NCBI GenBank assembly: GCA_951802195.1
Contig: OX637621.1
Span: forward strand, 62,001 to 126,000
Reading direction: 5' to 3'
Source: Tausonia pullulans
Taxonomy: Eukaryota; Basidiomycota; Tremellomycetes; Cystofilobasidiales; Mrakiaceae
DNA: 64,000 nt
The position numbers were made by a program, and so were the translations under genes. Shown one piece after another: positions 41,801 through 52,700 of the stretch (positions within the stretch are counted from its first letter, which is position 1; each line of letters opens with the position of its first letter). The notes beneath the pieces were generated by a model. The model was not told the DNA's origin. It did no database searches and saw only the letters and a program-made list of their open reading frames with translations.

Positions 41801-44800
41801 AGTCTGATGGGGCGCGGAAGGACGTTTGCGGCGGGATGGGCGAGATCTGGTGCCGAGGTGGCGAGGTATTAAGAGCAGGGGAAGTCAAGGGCGAATCGTG
41901 GTGGCTCGAGGGCCGACGAGCGATCTGAGGTGGGATCGGCCGCTGTTGATCGTCGTAAACCGTGCTTGGCCGTCGAGGCTGAGGGGAGCTCGAGCGCTCA
42001 ATGGCACGGCGGAAGTGAGGGTTGGGTCCGCTTGGGAACGCCTGAGGTTCCGGCAGGGCGATAAGAGGTCGAGTGGGGCTGAGTGCCCGAGGGTCGTACT
42101 GCCTGGGTGGAGGGTCGCGAGGAGGGTCGTCCCACTGTCTCGCAGGGGCAGCGAAACCAGGGCCAGGGGATCGGGGCCGCGGGTTCGGGCTTGATGCAAC
42201 GAAGAGAGGACTCGGTCCATTGAAGGGCGATCCTTGGAAGAAGGGCGTGGTCGGCTGCGACGACGTCTGGGACGACACGCCGCTGGGATGCAGCTGGCTA
42301 TCATAGGCAGGCGCCAGGCGCGCGGCGCCGTTGGGGCCAAGTGCAACTCGTCCCATCGAGCCAAAAGGCGTCGGAACCGATTGATTCGGTCCCCCACCAG
42401 AGCCGGCACTCCAGGGCTGAGTGCCAGTAGAGCGAGCGGAAGACTGCTGCTGCTGTTGGGCGGCGGACCCAATATTGGGGTTGCTTCGCATCTGATGAAG
42501 CCCACGCTGGTTCGTGATGCCGAGCGAGGCGCCGGGAGGCCGCTCCATGCCTAGAGGGCGTGTGAAAGTCTGCTGTTGAGAGCTCGAGGTATTCGTCGGA
42601 GGAGAGAGAACTTGATGGTACAACGGCACAGAGTCGAGGTAACGCCTCATCTGGTCCGATGAGTTTTGCCGCGGGTACATCGACGGGACCTGGGGCGACT
42701 GGGCCGAGCGACCTGGATCTGAACCTTGCTGGCGTGCTGTCGCTTCGTGGGTGCCAATCGGGTAAAGGGAAAGCCGCTCCTGAGGTCGCCCGCCAAGGCT
42801 CGCAGCAGAAGAGCCCGGGAAGGACGTGCTGCCACCACGGCCGACGGAGAGCGTCCGAGCGTTCGGTCCTCCTCCACCACCAGCGCCGCCGGACCGGTTG
42901 GCGACACCACCAAACTCGTCCACCGCCATTCTCGACGACGACGACTCAGACCGAGAGGCGGCAACAGCGGCTGCCTGCGCGGCGCGTTGCTGTTGCTGCT
43001 GCTGTTGGAGCTCAGCAAGCCGAGCCTCCTGCTGCTGAATCTGCAAGCGAAGCGATTGTTCCTCTGCTCGTCGTGCTGACTCCTGCTGCTGGGACATCTG
43101 GTCCGGGCAAAAGTATCGTCAGCGGGTTTAAGGCTACCTTCTCGCTTAACGAAATTTCGACTCACCACCCAGAGATCCTGCTCCCTTCTCTGTTCCCGCA
43201 TGGCGGCCTCATGATCCGCCTCAATCTGCCTCCTTTTTCTCTCCTCCTCTTCCTCTCGATCTTTCCTCTCCCATTCGAGCGCTGCCTCCCTCGCCTTTCT
43301 TTCATTCTCCGCATCCTCCGACGCCAACCACTGCTCCCTTTCCGACTGAAGAAACGCTCGCTCCATCTCCTCCTTCTCCTCCTCCTCCTCCGCCGACGTC
43401 AAATGCCTCAAAGCCGACCGAGCAGCCGCCGGTGCATCGGAGGAGGAGAGGCTCTGCCTTGGTGAAGTCGACGGCGGTGACTCGCTCCACTCAGGTGGGG
43501 GCGAGTTGAGCGAGAACGCCGTCGCTTGCGGGAGGAACGTCGGCATGACGTTCCCGATCCTCGAGGCTCGAAGAGGTGGGGAGGAGCTGTCACTGCCGGC
43601 CTCCGGGATCCCAACGATAGCCGGTGGAGACGAGATCTCTGGTGAGCGGGCGGACTGGGGTGCACCAGAATTGCCGGCACCGCTGTTGGAGTTGTTGGAG
43701 CTGCTGCTCGTTCTTGTCCCTCGACGACTTCCCGTACCTGGACTTGGAGCGCAATGTCCGCCGATCCCGACGCCGGACATGCGGCGCGTGTGAGGCTTGC
43801 GGACGATGCTCGGTCGGACACCAGTACCCCCGCCTCCACCACCTCCTCCCCCGCCGACGGTGGACCCTACTTCTCCTGTTGTGGTGGCCGTCGCGTCCTC
43901 CGACATGGATGTCTCAGACGCTGGGCCACGATGCACCGTGCCGAAGTACTCGTTCTCGCCGATCACCTGGTCCGAGATACTGCTCGCCGTCTCCGAAGGC
44001 TGGCGATAAGCAGTCCCGCCGACAGCAGCGGCTGCGTCCCTCTCCAACGACCGCCTCGTCGTCCTCGACGGCGCCGTCGTCGTTGACGGCGGGGGCACAA
44101 GCGGCAACGAAGATGCGTCAAGGGACGTCTGCAACGCGAGGATGCTCTTGATGTCCCCTGGTTCGGCACAGAAGTCGACGAGGGAGCCGCCCGAGAGCGG
44201 GATCATTGAGGGCGTGACAGATGCGCCTGCACGCATTTGATGGCGGAAGAGAGAGAAGGACGACTGGTCGTCGTCGCGGATCTCGAGCTGGGAAAGAAGT
44301 GTCAGCTGCTGTCCCAGCGTCTGAGAAGCATGAGGAAAAGGACGACTAACAGCAGAGAGCGTCTTCTCTCGAATAGCGCTGGCCGTATCGTCTCCATCTA
44401 TGTCGACAGAGGCGTACTTGGATCCATCGAGCGTGACGAGGAGCATCACCTTGCCCGCAGGCGAACGACGAGCTTGACCGACCTGAATGGAACATCAAGA
44501 CGTCGTCAGTTCCTCCTTCAAATTAAGACTTGTCAACTCGAGGAATAACTCACAGTGCGTTCGATGCTCCCTGTCCTGCTGTGGCCGTCGTTCGGCCGAG
44601 GAGTAGACTCATTTACCGTCGCGCTCGTCGACAACTCCTCCCCTCCTCCTCCTCCTCCTCCTCCTCCTCCTCCTCCTCCTCCTCCTCCTCCTCCTCCTCC
44701 TCCTCCTCCTCCTCCTCCTCCTCCTCCTCCTCCTCCTCCTCCTCCTCTTCTGGAAGAGGAGAGACCCAAGCCAACGTGAGCTGGTGCCGATGAACGGCTG

Positions 44801-45507
44801 TAAGGATACGGGCTCTTCGGCGGAGGCGTTGGGGGTCTCGAGCCCTTTGAGTTTAACTGCTGCTGGCCTGAAGGCGGAGGCGGCGGGGCCTGGCTGTACG
44901 GCATCGACCCTGTGAATGAAGGCGACGTGACGATGGGAGAGAAATCCGAGGACGATGAGGCCGCGCTCGAGGACGAGTGGGGAGGTGGGTGTGAGTACCC
45001 AACCCCGGTGGAAGAAGCCGGTGGTAGCTGGGTCGACGAGCGCGTTGGCGCCGTCGTGTACTCTGGCCGCGCAGGTATTCCTCGAGCGAGCGAGACCTCA
45101 GAATACGAGGGGGATGCCGAGTCGGGCCCAGCAGAGTACGGTTGGTGGCCGCCGCCATCGTAGTTCGCCTGGAGAGTCTCACCGCGTCGCGGGACGAGCG
45201 GAGTCCAGCCTGGCGGAGGACCGCCGCCGCCTTCGTGCTTGTTGATAGGGGACGAGTGTGACCGATGGGGAAGGTCGTGGTGGTTGCTGCTGGCACTGCT
45301 GCCCACGGGCACTCTCGGCGGCAGCGGTGGAGGAGGGCGAGGGGACGACGTCGCAGGCGCGGGCGGGGGAGCCTGCTGCTGCTGCTGGTCCTCGTCCTCA
45401 CTGCTCTCGTGATCCGGGTTGGCGATGGTGAGCCGGTTGAGGCGGCGAACCCCGGTCGCCTTGTGGCGCGGGGACGAGTGAGCCGCCGAGGGAGAAGGAG
45501 CCGACAT
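38877..45507 (-). CDS. BCK1: BCK1-type MAP kinase kinase kinase (cell wall integrity pathway)
   Basis: About 2,000 residues. Exon 1 (from 45507) is Ser/Pro-rich and has a run of 35 glycines (coded at 44641-44745). Next comes a conserved N-terminal module VGQARRSPAGKVMLLVTLDG, SKYASVDIDGDD, LSGGSLVDFCAEPGDIKSIL, then long disordered Ser/Pro/Gln-rich regions with a Glu/Arg-rich coiled coil around 43100-43450. The kinase domain occupies the last 380 residues or so: FKWVKGDLIGKGA-YGRVYLG (P-loop), AVKQVEM (catalytic Lys), HPNVVQYLG, LHSRNILHRDLKGDN (catalytic loop), ITDFGISK, QGSMYWMAPEVV, KVDIWSFGCVVLEMASGERP and HAPPIPDGLG. STE11-family features plus the large N-terminus fit Bck1, which acts between Pkc1 and Mkk1/2. 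Exact intron edges inside the kinase domain are inferred. Yeast Bck1 is shorter (about 1,480). Confidence 0.9.
44641..44747 (-). repeat. Trinucleotide microsatellite coding poly-glycine in BCK1
   Basis: A nearly pure CCT (plus) / AGG (minus) repeat of about 35 units. In the BCK1 frame it codes 35 consecutive glycines. Being a perfect repeat without synonymous variation, it is expected to be length-polymorphic. The opposite strand shows a spurious poly-Pro frame. Confidence 0.9.
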
Positions 45508-47479
45508 GCAAGCTTGCCTGCTAGCTTAGAAAGAGGGGAAGATAAAGGGAGAAGAACGGCCTGGCAAGGGAGAGGGAGGGGGTGTGGGTGGGTGGGTGTG
45601 GGGACGCGTTCGTAACGTTGTTGAGCAGGAGGTATCTTCCTCGTATTGGTCCCGCTCGCGCAAGTAACTGCTTGAGAGCGTTGGGTCTGGAAAGAGGGAG
45701 TCCTTCAGTCTTTAAGGCCTTCCGTCGGACATGAGCCTGGCAAAGAGAGAAGAGCACGACGGGAGACGAGACAAGGGAGGGACCATGGCGGAGCGCGCGA
45801 GCAAGGGAGCCAGCAGCTCGGGCCCCCCTTGACGCTCCTTCCCCCCATCGCCCGCCTGCAGGATACATACCTGGAGTGTGAGGGATGCGTGTACTGTCGG
45901 AAGACTGATATCTTTAGGGGAGCCTTGGTCGTCGGTGGCGTGAGATGAAGAGGGGAAGGGGGGGAGGGCGAGCGGGGGGGGGAAGCCCGACTAAGCTCGT
46001 TCGGAAGGGACGGAGGGGAATACCGACCGAATCGGACGCGAGACGTGCGTGTATGCTAATCGAAAGTTGAGGTAAGAAGGGAGGAAGTCCCGATGCGAGA
46101 CTGCAGCCCACAAGACCGGTCTGCGAGGACGGAGGACGGTGATCGTTCGTGCGCGTAAGGTTGAGGACGGAGGAATGCCGCGAGCCCGCAAGTTCACCGC
46201 CGCTGGCCGAACGCCCAAGGCAAGGCGAGCCCGGGGACAGGCGAGCGGGCCAAGAGGGAGCTTGCGCGGGAGCATCAGCCAGGGTCGCTGCGGTGTGCAG
46301 TTGACTGGCGACAACAGCAGGTCAAGCCCCTACGCAGCAGATGGCTAACCAGACGGACGGCACTGATTCATGGGATGTCGTTCAGTCTGGTCTGATCCCA
46401 TCGCAGGATCTGTGGACGCCGTCACTGGCGCAGGGGGGAGGAGGGATAATGGTGAGCGCAGCTCAGAGTCCAGAGCCCTTTCTACTAGCCCTTGAATTAC
46501 TCGAAATTGAGACAACGACGATTGCCACAATCGGGAAGGAATGAAGGGAAGAGAGAGGCGGGCCATCGCGCGCGTACACTCATGCCACCATCTGATGAGT
46601 TCATTCTTTTGTATTTAAAGCCATGGATCAAACATAGAGGACGACATGACCAACCCTGTGAGAAATGCCGAGAAGGAGGAAGGGGAGAGAGAATATAGCA
46701 AGGAGGGAGAGGGGCCGGGAGTGTACAGGTTGGAAGGCAGAGGGGACGAATGGGAAGAAATGCTCATGGTAGAAAGAGCGGAAGGAGAGGGAGGAGGAAG
46801 GAGGTAGGAGATTACAATAAGGAGGAGGGAGGAGGGGATAGGAGGGTGAGTGAAGAGGAAGGGGAGAAAAGACAAGAGGAGACCAAAATCACACGCCGAC
46901 TCGACCGTCCAGACGAGCAACCGCCATCCTTCTCGACCTCCTTGTTTATTGTTTGTATTCTTATATTCTGACGAACGATTGACCCGCAACTTAAAATTAC
47001 CATGATGCTAATCGATGTATGTATGGAAGGGAGCCCAACCATCGTTTATATTCAGCCTTATTCTCTATTATTATCTGCTCGTAATAAATGGTAAATTGAG
47101 GGAATTGAGAAGTCACCCCACGCGACGTCATCTTGTCCAAGCGACGACGCATTTGAAGGTGGCAGGCTAAGCCTGAAGTTTCAGGAATAGGGTAGAAGTG
47201 GAAAAGAGCCTCTTGGATTCGAAATGAGGAACGATGACCTGAAGCATCCCACTGCTAGGCGTAGCCACCCACTGACTTCGTTCAGCCCAGTCTGCCGAGC
47301 TGCTATCGTCATGCCATTCAAACTACCGCAATAAGAAACGGCCCCTTTCTGCGGGCTGCGATCCCACCGCTCAGTTTGACTTAGATACAAAATAACTAGA
47401 TAAAAATCAGTTTGCTGCCCGGGCCGTCCCATGGCCAGCCTCCCCGTCTGAGCGCAAATTGCGACTGGGAAGCGCCCGT
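45508..47479. other. BCK1 upstream region, no recognised gene
   Basis: About 2 kb upstream of BCK1 and before the second LINE relic. It is purine-rich with GGGGGAGG-type tracts (45955-45985, 46660-46870). Short frames show no family. It probably holds the BCK1 promoter and long leader. Confidence 0.45.
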
Positions 47480-48450
47480 GACAGTGTACGCCGAGGACGT
47501 TCAGCTCGTTAACAATATAATCCAACCCAAACAAGAAGCGACCTCATCATGCGTCAGACTAAAACCCTCGCTCTTCGCGTAGTTGGCGGCTTGGACAACC
47601 GAATTGTGCAAGATATTGGCCTCGGCTCGGCCTTCACCGCCAACTTCCAAAATTGCCATCCTTTGGCAACTCGCCTCTTGTTTCTTCTCTCTCGGTCCAT
47701 GTTCTCCTCCTCACTTAGACTCCGTCTCAACTTCACGGACGCCATCCTCAGTATCGCCTGCGAGCCCGTCAGGGCCAGCGCCGTCTACGCCCTCTGCCAA
47801 GTGGCTCGTCAACGAAGACATTCTTATTTGCTCTCTCACATACATCCTGTTCATTTGGACATTCCTTTCCTGCTGGGCAGTGACTGAAACTGTATGGAGC
47901 ACGAATAACTCGAAGGGATGAGCCCCAATACCTACAATCCCGGAGGGGTTTGATGGAACGTATCGCTTACGTTTTCGCGCTTTCAGACCTGTTCCGTGGC
48001 TTGCACGCACTCCGCCGTGAGTACACGAACCATATTGGCGTCACAGAAGCAGACTGCCTGCCGCCTTGATTGATTCCACCTCTTCTCATTCTAGCCAGCT
48101 GAGCCGTATGCCAGAAGACCTTGCCGCGCCCGTCTAACTCCCTTTGCCCCTTCTTCATCCCGGACGGCTGGCAGAAGAACAAGAACCTTCCAGCTCGCAT
48201 CGACGCCGACTGAAAGCGCCTCTGGCGTCAGAGCGACAGATCAGAGCCCTTCCCCGAGCCTTGCTTGAGGACGTCGATCTCGCCCATCGTTTCTCCCTCT
48301 ATGTTCTCTACCCGCTCCCTCCTCATTGTGTTCTCATACTCCTTCCTCTCTTTCTACTATGGACAACCTTCCTCTCTCATCTCTTCTCCCGCTCCCTAGC
48401 TAGACTCTCTCCCCTTCCTTCCTCGCCATCTCTTATAAGGTAGTGTATTT
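47480..48450 (+). mobile_element. LINE relic with large internal deletion
   Basis: The left part (47590-47880) matches the endonuclease of the near-intact LINE: GLGSAFTANFQNCHPLA against GFGSIFTVGCQTAILW, then LNFTDAILSIACEPVRASAV against LTDAVFVIAGEAVRVAAVYV, and IPFLLGSD against IPLLLGGD. DNA similarity continues to about 48100. The sequence then jumps to the ORF2 C-terminal region (LLEDVDLAHRFSLY against PEDVDLAHRFSLY, near 48262-48305) and a degraded 3' UTR. About 2.3 kb of the middle, including the RT, is missing. Many stops and indels show that it is old. ORF1 is not recognisable upstream. Confidence 0.8.
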
Positions 48451-48506
48451 CCATATATTAGTGTCCGCCGGTTGCCCTCCCTGCCCTATCCTCTGTGTTA
48501 GAGCGC

Positions 48507-48580
48507 GGCCGACAGGCGAGATTGGTCATGGCGTCTGACTACGAATCAAGAGATTGTGGGTTCAAGTCCCACGTTGGTCT
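48507..48580 (+). tRNA. tRNA-Arg (ACG)-like, possibly degenerate
   Basis: The acceptor GGCCGAC pairs with GTTGGTC (with two G-U pairs), the anticodon loop is CTACGAA (ACG, Arg), and the T-arm GTGGG-TTCAAGT-CCCAC is perfect. The central part closely follows yeast tRNA-Arg(ACG). Deviations are A instead of U at position 8, a G-G clash in the D-stem, a C-A clash in the anticodon stem, a U discriminator and no strong T-run downstream. It lies about 60 bp after the end of a LINE relic. It may be a working but divergent gene or a recent pseudogene. Confidence 0.6.
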
Positions 48581-49741
48581 AAATTATTTATTTGGCCGAT
48601 GTGCATGAAAGCAATGGCGTCAGTGGTGGGCTAGGGACAGCAGTCACCCTGTTTCAAACCTGACCCATCACGGCATTAAGTATTCATTTCCATCAATGAA
48701 TGAATATTGACTTAGATACAAAAAAAAAAAGAAAAAAAAAAGCAGGCTCCTGATGTCTCAGCGCGGCTACTGGTTTACTCATTCCTTCCCTTCCCCGTCG
48801 CCCGATCGTTTGACAGTTGAGCGCTGGCTTATTGCCCATCTGCACTCTATGCTGTTTTCCAATGTGACCTTTCCATGACGGGCATCTACAATTTCCAATA
48901 AGGCGTAAGGAACGAGACGAAAGAAGCAAGACGAGAGAGAAACCGACTGCAAGCCAAGCTACTCTGGTCCTTGATAGGAGAGCGAAGACTTCGCGCCAGC
49001 TCGAGTTTGAGGTCGAGAGCGAGGCGAACAGCAGCGAGATGATCAATCTGGAAGTCGGTTGAGGGAAAGTCACAGCCAAGCGAGAGGACGCAAATGGAAG
49101 GCAAGGATGGGAGAAAGTCGGGTGCGGCTAATGAGGTATTGGTCAGGTTGGCGCACTAGTAGGTGTTGCGAGAAGGGACCCACCGATTTGCAAGGCTGAA
49201 AGAGGAGAAGCCGAGGTGACGTAGAAGGAGATCGAAGGAGAGATCGTCTCTGATGATCCAGAGAGGCGACAGACCCTCAGCATGGCATGGCAGGCGCAAA
49301 GGAGAAAGTGAGGGAAGCCACGACCATCAGTCTCGCGCACGTGGAAACAAGCAGCACAGAGCAGTGCATTCGATCCCCCCATGTTGATTGATTTTGTGAT
49401 CTCGACTAGAAGACATCACTGTCACTGCACTGAATCTCTTCTTAACCTTTGTTACGCAAGGTGACGCCGCTATCTTGAAGCGCGGGCTTGGCCTAGTCTG
49501 CAGGTCTTTCAATTTTTTTCGCCTCCTCAGCCAAATGGCATAGGTGAGACCGGATATCACGTTAGTACATAGTCCTATCGCTTTCATCCATGGTTTGGTT
49601 CACTGAGGGCGGATTCAGTCGGTGCGCACGTCGTCGTGCCAGCTGCGGGGCGTGGCAAGAGACACACTTTCTTCATCGGCGGTCGGGAGAAAGAGGAGAC
49701 AACGTGACATCGTAAGATCAGTATCAAAAAGGGAAACGGAA
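48581..49741. other. Intergenic stretch without a recognised gene
   Basis: Holds an A-rich run (48719-48742) that could be an old retroposon tail. No coding family is seen before the 3' end of PDS5. Confidence 0.5.
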
Positions 49742-52700
49742 TCATTCCTCCATCTCCTCGTCGTCCGCCACCGCTTCTTGCGCCGACCTCCTCGTCGTCC
49801 GCAACTTGGGTTTCGGCCTAAGCTTCGGCTTGAGCTGTAGATTAAAGTGGAAGAGACTTCAGCGCCGGTACCGATGAGCCGTGTAAGGGGCAGATGAACC
49901 TTATGCTCTTCAGCCTCGTCCTCCTCAGATGATGCCGGCGGCGGCGTCAGATCGTCGCTGTCAGCCCCGTCGCTGGCCACCGCCTTCGTTCTGGATTTCG
50001 CCTTTGGTTTCGGCGCCGACTTGGCCTTGGACTTCTTCGGCGTCACTGTCTAGGCAGGACGAGGTGAGGTCAGTTCAGTGCGCGGCTTGAATGGACCAGG
50101 ACGAGAAAGCCTCTCACCTTGGCTGCCGCTCTCTGTCTGACGCTTCGGCGGCCGAACACCTCAGGCAGCTCCTCCCTGTCCTCGTCCATCGTCTCTTCCT
50201 TCGCTCCAGCAGCCTCTTTCTCGCCCTCCTCGTCGCTTTCTTGAATGGGCCGCTTCGCCCGCCCGTTCATCGGCCTCGTCGGCGCCATCCTCGCAGGTGA
50301 CTGGGCGGGCGCTGTCTTCTTCGGCTTCGGAGCAACGACTTCCTCCTCTTCTTCCTCCTCCTCCTCTGACTCGGACTCCTCTTCGTCCTCGTCCGTCGAG
50401 TCGTGCGTCTTGGCCCGAGTGCTGCGGCGTCTGAGTAAAGGTCAGCATCAAGCCGTCAGTAAAAACCTTCACAGCTGGGCGACAGAACCACAGATCCAAC
50501 TCACCGCTTCGCCTTGGACGTTCCCGTCACGGGCTTGGCCGGCGCACGACGCTTGACCGCGGTCCGCGCCATCGCAGGTGCCAGAGGACGCCGGGCTCCA
50601 CTCTTGGCCTGGAGGTGAAAAGGTAGCTGAGTTAGTAAAGTCGCACGCGTGAGAGTGATGGAGGCGAGAACGCACATCCTTCTCCGACCGGCTGAGACGG
50701 TCCTTCAGCTCCTTCGAGATTTCCTTGGGAAGATACTCTCGGATCAAGTTCTGGAGAGAGGTAGGGGACCACGTGTCAGAGTGGCGAGAGAGACTTATCG
50801 CAGTAGATTAGGGGCAGACAAACTTTCTGGATCTCCTCCGGACCAGACAGCGTGGCGAAAATGTCGCCGGGCATCTTGATGTGACCAGGAAAACTCTCAA
50901 TTGTCCAGGAATGGGCCCGGGCGGCGATTTGAATGAGATACTGAGCGTATTCGCCGATGGCGTAGAGGTTCTGCGCAGGCAAAAGCGAGGAGGGGGAGTC
51001 AGTGGAGTAAAAGGGCCGAAAGGAAGGGGGGGGACGGGGGGACGAACCTGGCTATACTCTGCCTGGCGGTCGCGAATGGTCTTCATCTTGCCTGCCAGGG
51101 CGTAGAGGAGCGAGACGTTGTCCTTGTCGAGGATGATTTCCAGGTAGAACTCGATGTACCTAGAGGGGGAGGCTCTATCAGTTTCGGCGGCTACGGTGTA
51201 TGGCACGAAGGACGCACTTGGCCATGGCAGCAATCTCCTTCGGTTCGTCCGAGTAGTCCGGGTGGTGGGCGAGGACGTGTAGGAGACGTACGAAGGGATA
51301 GATATAATCGTCAACCTTGCCATCTGTGGACGGGAGAAATATGTCAGTAGCTGGATTACCGACAGTGAGAGCGAGGGTGAACCACATACGAGCCCGAGTG
51401 TGTTTCACTCCGTTAATGCCCCGCTGGATGTGCTTCTTCGCCTACCGAGTGCGTGGAAACGTTACTGAGTCAGCGTTGCGGCTGTTTGGAGGAGGCAGGT
51501 AACGCCAGAGACGAACCAGGTCCCGATTCTCGGGTTCATCGTAGGCGGCGAGGTAAAGCATGACGTTGTACGTGGCCGGGAGCGCGCCGTTCTCAAGGCC
51601 TTGCCCGAGCTTGATGATGAAGCGGTGCCGGACCATATAGCACGGGTCCTGGAGATGGGAGCGGGCGCTGGCGCTGTGAGCCAAGACTGCGAGGATTTCG
51701 AAATATAGTGAGTTGACTGACCTGGACCATGAGAGCAAGCACGAGGAAACTCTGCGAGATGAGCTTCTCGTAGACCTTGATCTTGGCGAGCCTGAGAAGG
51801 CACTCGGCGGCCTGCAGTCGGACGCGGGCCTTGATGTTGCAGCTGGTGAGTAAATTCGGTCTGTCAGACTTTGAAGCAGCTTTAATCCATCTCAGGAACG
51901 GGGGCGCACCCGTCCGATGATGTAGCAAAGTAACCCTTGGGGTTGGGCTCATTCAGTGGTTGATTCAGGATGGTGAGGAAGAGCTTGAGCACCGGGGTGG
52001 CAACCTGGACGGCCCCTTCGGTCGTTGCGTGGGCCACGCAGCGGTTCGAGCAGAGCTTGAGGGCAGCAAGCTTGGCGCGCGCCTTCGGCGTGAGGTTCTC
52101 GTCAGGCTCCCAGTCACCGGGCTTGGCAGGATGCTGCAATCTCACACGTGAAAGTCAGGAAATCGGTCGAGACGGAAGTCAGAGGTCGCACGGCAAGCGA
52201 GGGACACGCACGTCTTCGTCTAATTGGGCAAAGTTGTCTAGGATGAACTTGAGAACACGTTCGATCTGAGTCTCGAGTGCGTCGGGAGCTGAGCGAGCGA
52301 GCTCAGCGAGTGCAACGATATGCGCGTGGAGCGACTCGTCGTAGTCGTCATTCAGCAAGGCAGCGAGGGTCTGGACGACGAAAAATTCGAGTCAGCTCAA
52401 GTTCAACAAGCCACCATGGGAGGATCCAGCCCTCACCTCGGCGAGTTTCTCTGAGAGTTCGTCCGACCGCTTCGAGAAGGCTATGAGCCGGGCCGCAAAT
52501 TTGGCCTCCCTCGCCGAGCCGTACTGAGCGAGAGCCAGCGCCTTGTCGAGGATCTTTCTGTGGAAAGCGTGGCACGCCAACAAAAGGAGAAGGCGGGTCA
52601 GCTTTGAATCGCGATATGAAGGAGGAGAGTTCGACGGGGGACAGACTTGTCAGAGGTCTGCGTAGACGAGTCGGCCTTCTCAAGGTGCGAGAGCGCCTGC

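Noticed and set aside
44555-44779. Poly-proline plus-strand frame
   Set aside because: Mirror image of the BCK1 poly-glycine repeat.
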